A DNA stretch of 11,090 bases from the NCBI GenBank assembly GCA_018334595.1, contig JAGXLQ010000028.1:1-11090 (forward strand), written 5' to 3'. Within the stretch, counting starts at the first letter, position 1. Each line of letters begins with the position of its first letter. Made by a program: the position numbers and the translations under genes. Shown here in pieces: positions 5,452-11,090 of this stretch. The notes beneath the pieces are model-generated. The model saw nothing but the letters and a program-made list of their open reading frames with translations, searched no databases and was not told where the DNA came from. The stretch is from Candidatus Bipolaricaulota bacterium (GTDB lineage: Bacteria; Bipolaricaulota; Bipolaricaulia; M55B111).

Positions 5452-6133
5452 GCTTGTGCCACCTGGAACCGGCTTTTGAACAGCTTTCTCTCTCTAGTTT
5501 CTTCAGCCTCTCGTAAAGTTTTTCCTCGTCCGAACTGATCAGGACGCGGCTGTTCTTTTGAGTCTGTTGGTCTGAATCTATGATCGAAGTGTCCGCGTCC
5601 AGGCCGATCTTTTCGAAGCCCCGGGGGACGTGACTCGCGCCTTCGACCAGGGACTCGTAACTCAATAGTATGCTCTGGTCTATGTTTTCGTAAGCTGCGA
5701 TGAGGGCGTTTGCGTTTTTCGTCCACGAAACGGGAAATTCTGCGATACCCCGCTTGAACAGGCTGGCCTTTACGTTGGCCGGGTTGCGGAATACGCCGAT
5801 CATCTTTATCTCTTCGGCTATGTGCCGGTAGAAGAAGAGAGCTGGCACGCGGACCAGCTTTAGTCCGCTCCATCCGCGTTCCTGGTTTAGCCTGCGGACG
5901 ACCTTGTTCATCTTTTCCGTGTTTTCTTTGGTCATCGCCTCCTTCATAAGCAGCTTGGACACTTCCTTGCCCAGCGACATCTCGTAATATCCGCCCTGGT
6001 TGTACTTGTCGCCTTCAAAGTCGCTGGGAAAGTGAACGCCGGCGCTCTCGACGAGTTGACATACCAGCGACGTACCGCTACGGGGGTGCCCGGCCACTAT
6101 TACGGATTTCTTCAGCGCGATAGGATTTGTCAT
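5441..6133 (-). CDS. PAPS-dependent sulfotransferase family protein
   Basis: A 230-aa P-loop-like sulfotransferase that would move a sulfuryl group from 3'-phosphoadenylyl sulfate to an acceptor. Residues 10-22 (SVIVAGHPRSGTS) are the 5'-phosphosulfate loop. GVFRNPANVKAS (113-124) is the 3'-phosphate motif with Arg116 and Ser124 at the family spacing of eight. LLSYESLVE (156-164) is the usual later strand. The length is short but normal for bacterial members. The acceptor is unknown; carbohydrate or lipid is typical. It lies downstream of tRNA-Leu on the same strand with no terminator seen between, so it may be read from the tRNA promoter. The ribosome site is unusual: GGGAGG lies about 16 bases before the ATG, and no better in-frame start is visible closer to it. 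No PAPS-synthesis genes are nearby. Confidence 0.88.
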   Translation of the reverse strand: MTNPIALKKSVIVAGHPRSGTSLVCQLVESAGVHFPSDFEGDKYNQGGYYEMSLGKEVSKLLMKEAMTKENTEKMNKVVRRLNQERGWSGLKLVRVPALFFYRHIAEEIKMIGVFRNPANVKASLFKRGIAEFPVSWTKNANALIAAYENIDQSILLSYESLVEGASHVPRGFEKIGLDADTSIIDSDQQTQKNSRVLISSDEEKLYERLKKLERESCSKAGSRWHKLRG

Positions 6134-6222
6134 TTTTGTTCTCGGTAAACCTCCCGGTGACCGTTTGTAGGTGGTAAACGTCTATTGGATAGAACTAGAA
6201 GCAGTAAGAAGTTGTTAAAATC

Positions 6223-6312
6223 TGGTGCCGAGGGCGGGATTTGAACCCGCACGGATGTAAAATATCCACATGGACCTGAACCATGCGCGTCTGCCGGTTC
6301 CGCCACCTCGGC
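6223..6312 (-). tRNA. tRNA-Leu (anticodon CAG)
   Basis: A 90-base class II tRNA with a long variable arm and an encoded CCA end (6225-6223). The 5' acceptor arm GCCGAGG pairs with CCTCGGC. The anticodon stem CATGG/CCATG (6285-6269 on this strand) encloses the loop TTCAGGT, giving anticodon CAG at 6278-6276, which decodes CUG. The T-arm is CGGGTTCAAATCCCG. It lies between tsaE and the sulfotransferase on their strand. Confidence 0.97.
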
Positions 6313-6325
6313 ATGATGGCAACTA

Positions 6326-6354
6326 ATTATAGATAAGGCTACCCCGTCAGTCAA
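6326..6354 (-). promoter_or_regulatory. Near-perfect sigma-70 promoter for tRNA-Leu
   Basis: On the minus strand TTGACT (6354-6349), exactly 17 bases, then the full consensus TATAAT (6331-6326). Transcription would start near 6319, about seven bases before the tRNA 5' end. The -35 box is built from the final Leu-Asp-stop codons of tsaE. Confidence 0.85.
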
Positions 6355-6772
6355 GATTGGACGTGGTGGCTACCTTCCTCTCCTCGTCCCCTGTAATCTC
6401 GATCCTGACGTCTACCCTGTCCTCCGGAAGAATTCCCTCGGCCCGTTCGGCCCACTCTATGGCAACTACTCCCCTGGGGTCTACGATGTACTCGTCCAGC
6501 CCGGCTTCGATCAGCTCCCCGCTACTGCCCAGCCGGAACAGGTCGATGTGGTGCAGGGGGTATTTCCCCTCGTACTCGCGAAGCAGGATGTAGGAAGGTG
6601 AGACGACCCTACGTTCGACCCCGATTTCCTCCGCCATACCCTTGACCAGGGTGGTCTTCCCGGCCGCAAGGGGACCGTAAAGGCAGTATAGTCTGTTTAC
6701 CCCGAAGCGCTGGACTACCTTACCCCCGATCTCTCTGGTCTCCTCGGCGCTGTGAGAAACGTACTCGACCAC
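6347..6772 (-). CDS. tsaE: tRNA threonylcarbamoyladenosine biosynthesis ATPase TsaE
   Basis: ATPase of the bacterial t6A pathway. It works with the TsaB-TsaD complex to place threonylcarbamoyl on A37 of tRNAs that read ANN codons. The protein is 141 aa, within the usual 135-160. The Walker A loop is GPLAAGKTT (Gly33 to Thr41, Lys39). Asp77 in HHIDLFRL and Glu106-Trp107 in VVAIEWAER match the Asp80 and Glu108-Trp109 positions of E. coli TsaE. The start is GTG at 6772, supported by GGGAG six bases upstream inside the end of pheT. The gap to the pheT stop is only three bases, so translation is very probably coupled. tsaB and tsaD are not in the window. The last codons double as the -35 box of the tRNA-Leu promoter. 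Confidence 0.95.
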   Translation of the reverse strand: MVEYVSHSAEETREIGGKVVQRFGVNRLYCLYGPLAAGKTTLVKGMAEEIGVERRVVSPSYILLREYEGKYPLHHIDLFRLGSSGELIEAGLDEYIVDPRGVVAIEWAERAEGILPEDRVDVRIEITGDEERKVATTSNLD

Positions 6773-6775
6773 GGA

Positions 6776-9139
6776 TTACTCCCTCAGGGCAATTCCCATT
6801 TCTTCCAGCCTGTCGTTGATGCCCTCCATGATTTCGTTGACCTCCTCGTCGTTCAGGGTCCCCTCCTGGCTCCTGAACGTCAGCTCGTAGGTGAGGCTTA
6901 CCTTGCCCGCTTCTATCTGGTCACCCTCGTAGCGATCGTACAGGTACGCCTTTTCGACAGTAGGCTGGTCCAGTATGACCCCTCTGATCCCCTTTTCTTG
7001 AATCGAATCCGGGACGACGAGGGATAGGTCCCGTTTGGACGCCGGATATTTAGGGAGTGGGGTATAGGATCGCTCTAAGTCGGATTTCTCCACGATCAGG
7101 TCGAAGTTTAACTCCCCTAGGTATACCCTGTTGGGGAGGTCAAATTTCTCCGCGGTGGTTGGAGAAAGTTCGCCGGCAAATCCCAGGTATTCGCCATCGA
7201 CTAAAATCTCTGCCTCCTGGCCGGGGTGAAGGAAATCTCTTTCGCCCCGATTGAACGAATAGCTTCCTACCTTCATGTAATCCAGGAAGTCCTCCACGAC
7301 CCCCTTAAGGTCCCAGAAGTTAAAGTCCTGTCTTCCGTCTATTCCCTCGTACCGGCGGCCGGTTAAAAGTATCCCCACCTTGCTGGTTTCATCCGGCTTG
7401 CCGTCTCCCTCCCTAAAGACGTGGGCCAGTTCGAACAGGCTGATCGATTCCACGCCCTCGGCGAAGTTCCGTTCGGCGTGTTCGACCAGGTTCGAGGAGA
7501 TATCTCCCCGCAAGGAGGCCCTGTTCTTCCCCATGGGGTTCTTCAAGGATACGAGCTCGCGTTCTTCTAGCTGGGTCTCCGCCGCAAACCCCGGGCTAAT
7601 TGCTTCGAACAACCCGAGCCCCGTCAGGCATCTCTTCGCCCGATCCCTGAGGGTTTCCTCTTTGGAGGTATACAGGTCTATCTTGCCGGAACTGGGGGGC
7701 GTGGCCGGTATCCTGTCGTAACCGTGTATCCGGGCAATTTCTTCTATGAGGTCTATCTCCCTGGTTATATCCACCCTCGCGGAGGAGACTTCGACCTCGA
7801 AGGCCCCCTCTTCCTCGTTAAACTCCGTCACGTTAAGCCCCAACCCGGAAAGAATATCTTCGATCTCCGCGTTGTCCAGGTCTATGCCCAGCAGTGATTC
7901 TGCCCTCTCCTTACGAAGCCTCATTTCTTGCTTCTCCGCGGGCCTGGGGTAACTGTCGAGAAGTTCGGCCACGTCCCCCACCGCGCTCTGGCCTGAGAGA
8001 ATTTCGGCAGTGCGGTCGAGAGCGTATACCGTGTTTGCAGGGTCCATGCCCTTTTCGAAGCGACGCGAGGCTTCTGTTGCCATTCCCAGTACCTGAGATG
8101 ACTTCCTTATCCTCGACTGGCTGAAGCAGGCCCCTTCCAACAGTATGTTCCTGCTCGTAGCGGTAACCTCGCTATTCTGACCACCCATAACTCCGGCGAG
8201 AGCGATCGGGGAGTCTCTGTCGGCGATGAGGAGGTTTTCCTCCGTCAGTTCCCTAGAGTCCCCGTCGAGGGTGATCAGCTCTTCCCCCGGGTGAGCCCGC
8301 CTGATGACGATTTCGTTTCCGGACAGGGTATCCAGGTCAAACGGGTGGAGTGGCTGACCCAGTTCAAACATTACGTAGTTGGTCGCATCCACTACGTTGT
8401 TCTTCGGCCTGCCCCCCACCTTAGCCAGCCTGTGCTGGATCCTTATCGGTGACGGGGTAATTGATATGTCGAGGAGGGCGCGCGCGCTATATCTCGGTGT
8501 GTCGTCAGGGTCCTCCACGTTTATGACCAGGTCCGAAGATACGGAGGGGTTGACCGATGGGTCCGGGGTGGTTAGCGTCAGGTCTTCCAGCGCGGCGACT
8601 TCCCGGCCCAGACCGATTATCGACAGGAGGTCGGGCCTGTTTGACGTTATCTCAAACGTGAGGAGGTAGTCGTCGTACTCCAGGGCGTCCGTCAACCTCT
8701 CACCGACCTCCAGGTCAAAGGGGTTCAGGATCCATATTCCCGAGGACTTCTCCTCCAGCCCCAGCTCCTCCTTGGAGCAGAGCATCCCCTTTGAGTCTTC
8801 TCCTTTGAATTTCGTCGGTTCTATCTCTTTGCCGTCCGGTGTCCTTCCGGGTGCTTTAAGGATGGGGACGAGGTCCCCCTCGTTAACGTTACTGGCTGCG
8901 GTGATGGTCGGGATGGTTTCGGTGCCGATGTCAACCGAGACGAGAGAAAGGTTTTCCGCGTTTGGGTGTGGACCGACCGTAACGACCTTTCCCACGTAAA
9001 TTGGCGAGGGCTCCTCGAGATATTCTATCTCTTCCACCTCGGCGCCAGCCATAGTAAGTTTACGCGCGTGGTATTCGACGGCCTCTGCGGATATCTCGAG
9101 GTCAACGTAGTCGGCGAGCCAGCGATAAGAAAGCTTCAT
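6776..9139 (-). CDS. pheT: Phenylalanine-tRNA ligase beta subunit
   Basis: Beta chain of the cytosolic alpha2-beta2 enzyme that attaches Phe to tRNA-Phe. It is 787 aa, slightly under the usual 790-805 and complete. Order: N-terminal part and tRNA-binding OB domain (about 40-150, with VGKVVTVGPHPNAENLSLV); TFEITSNRPDLLSIIGLGRE (about 162-181); the B3/B4 editing domain (to about 380; VDATNYVMFELGQPLHPFD); B5 (about 395-470); the catalytic-like core (SLKNPMGKNRASLRGDIS); and the FDX-ACB anticodon-binding domain from about 694 (YPASKRDLSLVV). The start ATG has GGGAGG five bases upstream, overlapping the stop of the peptidase gene before it (nine-base gap), so the two genes are probably coupled. 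The usual partner pheS is not adjacent: the gene directly upstream is the M1 peptidase. Confidence 0.98.
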   Translation of the reverse strand: MKLSYRWLADYVDLEISAEAVEYHARKLTMAGAEVEEIEYLEEPSPIYVGKVVTVGPHPNAENLSLVSVDIGTETIPTITAASNVNEGDLVPILKAPGRTPDGKEIEPTKFKGEDSKGMLCSKEELGLEEKSSGIWILNPFDLEVGERLTDALEYDDYLLTFEITSNRPDLLSIIGLGREVAALEDLTLTTPDPSVNPSVSSDLVINVEDPDDTPRYSARALLDISITPSPIRIQHRLAKVGGRPKNNVVDATNYVMFELGQPLHPFDLDTLSGNEIVIRRAHPGEELITLDGDSRELTEENLLIADRDSPIALAGVMGGQNSEVTATSRNILLEGACFSQSRIRKSSQVLGMATEASRRFEKGMDPANTVYALDRTAEILSGQSAVGDVAELLDSYPRPAEKQEMRLRKERAESLLGIDLDNAEIEDILSGLGLNVTEFNEEEGAFEVEVSSARVDITREIDLIEEIARIHGYDRIPATPPSSGKIDLYTSKEETLRDRAKRCLTGLGLFEAISPGFAAETQLEERELVSLKNPMGKNRASLRGDISSNLVEHAERNFAEGVESISLFELAHVFREGDGKPDETSKVGILLTGRRYEGIDGRQDFNFWDLKGVVEDFLDYMKVGSYSFNRGERDFLHPGQEAEILVDGEYLGFAGELSPTTAEKFDLPNRVYLGELNFDLIVEKSDLERSYTPLPKYPASKRDLSLVVPDSIQEKGIRGVILDQPTVEKAYLYDRYEGDQIEAGKVSLTYELTFRSQEGTLNDEEVNEIMEGINDRLEEMGIALRE

Positions 9140-9148
9140 TGTTCCTCC

Positions 9149-11089
9149 CTATATTCCGAAATAAAACGATAAAAAAGGTCTTCCAACGTCCTGACCATGA
9201 TAAGCGTAACCAAGCGTCAAGTCAAAGGGAAAGAGGCCCCCCAGCGTCTTCCCCGAGATCGTCACCTCAATGCCGCCCTCGTACTTAAAGTCGTCGAGGG
9301 TAAATTGGTCCAGGCTGTCCCAGGTATCCCCGGTGGCAACGAAGAACCCCTGGCGGACGTCGGAGATCAACGCCAGCGAACCCAGGTAATATGTTGCGTC
9401 CCTGAGGATTGGGAAATCTAGAGTCAGCTTGGAGAACAACTTGTAGTTACCGGGGTAGAGGTTCTTCTCCCAGCCCGTCAGCCCCAGGTCGGTGACCACG
9501 TAGTCCCCGAAGCTGTTCAGCTCGGTAAGCTCGAAGGCGAAAGGCCGGGGGATTTCACCGAAACCGACCCCCAGGGAGGTGTCTAGGTCAAGGTAGACGT
9601 TGGGGACCAGCCTGGTTCTCTCCGTGGCGGAAACACCTAGCTTGCTAAAGCCCTTGAGGCTTCCCTGGTAACTCGCCGAGAGAGACCAGTTGTCCTCGAT
9701 TTCCCGGGAAAGGTCGCCCTTTATCCCGAACAGGTTGTACGTGGTATCCTCCTCGTCGTCGTGCACCCGCCCGTACTGGAGTTCCACCGTCTTGTCCTGG
9801 ACCCAGTACTTGTACGGGTAGCCGGTATCGGGATTGGACCAGAACTTGTACTGGGCGCCCAGACCACCTTCGACGTGTAGGTCAGAAAGACTATCACCCT
9901 GGACCGCCACCTGGCCCGACAGTGTGACGTTCCTGTTTAAGTTGAATACCCCCTGCGCTACCCCGGGGCCGATTGCCCAGGTGGCTCTGTTAAGCTCACG
10001 TCCGGTCACCGTCCCCAGCCCGACCATGAGGAAGTAGGCGTCGAGCGGCAGTTTATTATCGCCAAATGAAACCTCGACTTCCCGGGGGTAGTGGTTGTTC
10101 AACCTATTGACGTCCATTACCTCCTGACCGGGGTCGATCGTGACCTTGACGACCTTCTCCGGTGTCGAGACCGATATCTCCTTCTGGTTCCCGTCCAGGT
10201 TTACGCTTCTTTCAACGGTCTCGCCGGATTCTAGCTCCAGCCTCAGGGTTGTCGGGGCGGTCAGGCTCCCATTTTTCAGGACCGTTACTCTGGTTTGGTA
10301 CTCCCCCCGTGATTCCTTGACGCTCTCAAAACCGGCCACTCCGTAGTCCATGTACCCGTCAGTGTATAGCCATTCGTCGAAGAAGTCGTCCGGGAGTTCT
10401 TTCTCGGAAGTCGACGTGACGATCTCGGCGAACCGGACAGCATCGATGATGTCCCTGTTGTGCAGCTCGTAGGTCTCCCTGATGATCTCCGTCATTGCCT
10501 CCTCCCCTACGATGCTCTCCAGGGTCCTCAAGATTAAATAACCCTTTTTGTAGAGCCTGGTTTGCGTGGCGTTGCCGTACTCGACCTCGTCGATCGGTTT
10601 GATCACCGCTTCGTCAAATCCCTGGTCGTAGTTTAGGACGTACTGGAGTTCGAACATGTGCTTTCGGAGGTTGACGTATCCGAGCTGAGAACCGATCAAG
10701 TTGCTGATGAACCCGGGCCGTTCGAGCTGGAAGAGGTTCGGTTCGTCTTCGGAGTGGACGTCCTCGAAGTACCTCAGGGATAGGAACTCGGCAAACGCCT
10801 CGCTAAGCCAGTTTTGCGCATTGAGGTCTGCGCCGACTCCGATTCCGAACCACTGGTGAGCGATCTCGTGGGCGATTAGATATTCCGATAGTCTCTTTGT
10901 CAGGCCGTCGAGCAGGAGGTCCCCCTCCGTGAAGAAGGAGCTGCCCAGGACGATAGTTCCATCCGCTGCCATCCCGTAATATCCCGGGGATGGACCCTGG
11001 GCGAAGGTCAACCCCTCCCGGCGGTAAGCCCCAAACTCCTGGGAATAATAGGTCAATATCTCGTTCGCGTAGGAAGCGAGAACCCTGGC
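9149..11089 (-). CDS. M1-family zinc peptidase fused to an outer-membrane β-barrel, 5' partial
   Basis: At least 647 codons; the frame stays open to the right edge, so the TTG at 11056 is internal and the N-terminal domain is missing. Numbering from that TTG: the zinc site is HEIAH (His63, Glu64, His67) and, after exactly 18 residues, Glu86 in LSEAFAEF, the HEXXH-X18-E gluzincin pattern of M1 aminopeptidases. Tyr169 in LYKKG fits the transition-state Tyr of the family. Residues 85-240 are the helical part; 245-320 a β-sandwich-like segment ending VMDVNRLNN. About 330-635 show alternating polar/hydrophobic strands with many Gly and aromatic residues (GLGAQYKFW, VELQYGRV, LTLGYAYHGQ) and end FLSFYFGI, as expected for an Omp85/surface-antigen-like barrel. 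It would anchor the peptidase at the outer membrane, catalytic part in the periplasm or outside. The GAMEN-type substrate motif must lie beyond the edge. First gene of the pheT-tsaE run as far as visible. Confidence 0.88.
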   Translation of the reverse strand, partial: ARVLASYANEILTYYSQEFGAYRREGLTFAQGPSPGYYGMAADGTIVLGSSFFTEGDLLLDGLTKRLSEYLIAHEIAHQWFGIGVGADLNAQNWLSEAFAEFLSLRYFEDVHSEDEPNLFQLERPGFISNLIGSQLGYVNLRKHMFELQYVLNYDQGFDEAVIKPIDEVEYGNATQTRLYKKGYLILRTLESIVGEEAMTEIIRETYELHNRDIIDAVRFAEIVTSTSEKELPDDFFDEWLYTDGYMDYGVAGFESVKESRGEYQTRVTVLKNGSLTAPTTLRLELESGETVERSVNLDGNQKEISVSTPEKVVKVTIDPGQEVMDVNRLNNHYPREVEVSFGDNKLPLDAYFLMVGLGTVTGRELNRATWAIGPGVAQGVFNLNRNVTLSGQVAVQGDSLSDLHVEGGLGAQYKFWSNPDTGYPYKYWVQDKTVELQYGRVHDDEEDTTYNLFGIKGDLSREIEDNWSLSASYQGSLKGFSKLGVSATERTRLVPNVYLDLDTSLGVGFGEIPRPFAFELTELNSFGDYVVTDLGLTGWEKNLYPGNYKLFSKLTLDFPILRDATYYLGSLALISDVRQGFFVATGDTWDSLDQFTLDDFKYEGGIEVTISGKTLGGLFPFDLTLGYAYHGQDVGRPFLSFYFGI

Positions 11090-11090
11090 C

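Noticed and set aside
5433..5873. 146-codon minus-strand frame, very rich in Arg and Pro
   Set aside because: A frame-shifted shadow of the sulfotransferase gene on the same strand.
6130..6354. 74-codon minus-strand frame
   Set aside because: It reads straight through tRNA-Leu; the peptide stretch HAEVAEPADAHGSG is a typical false translation of a leucine tRNA.
1..11090. CRISPR array, insertion sequence, phage or toxin-antitoxin module
   Set aside because: No regularly spaced repeats, no transposase, integrase or known toxin motif was found on either strand.

Overview
The window is about 11 kb of compact bacterial chromosome with moderately high GC and heavy use of AGG for Arg. Three features suggest a diderm bacterium: a C-terminal outer-membrane-type β-barrel on the M1 peptidase, an InhA-like FabI, and a small one-cluster ferredoxin whose second cluster ligand position is Asp. 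The ferredoxin and the DUF4416 protein suggest an anaerobic, possibly thermophilic or deep-branching lineage. I cannot name the phylum from sequence alone. There is no phage, transposase, CRISPR array or clear defence system.

Left part, + strand: the 3' portion of an MgtE-type Mg2+ transporter runs in from the left edge. A 640-base AT-rich gap follows, holding an imperfect inverted repeat around a -10-like box and a small ORF with a helix-turn-helix pattern. Next come an orphan 129-aa membrane protein, a DUF2177 membrane protein with its own promoter, an InhA-like enoyl-ACP reductase, the ferredoxin (strong promoter in front, textbook intrinsic terminator behind), a DUF4416 protein with a TTG start, and a class I SAM methyltransferase. 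These look like mostly independent short transcription units rather than one pathway.

Right part, - strand, read from the right edge inwards: a large M1-type zinc peptidase fused to a β-barrel (5' end outside the window), then pheT, then tsaE, spaced by 9 and 3 bases and so very probably one translationally coupled operon. A near-perfect sigma-70 promoter (TTGACT-17-TATAAT) overlaps the end of tsaE and drives tRNA-Leu(CAG). A sulfotransferase follows and converges on the methyltransferase over a nested hairpin.

Functionally, pheT, tsaE and tRNA-Leu form a translation cluster: Phe-tRNA charging, t6A modification of ANN-decoding tRNAs, and a tRNA gene. It sits downstream of a cell-envelope peptidase. 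pheS is not next to pheT, which is unusual. The most interesting items are the peptidase/β-barrel fusion and its coupling to pheT, the Asp-type ferredoxin, and the AT-rich island with its small HTH-like ORF.
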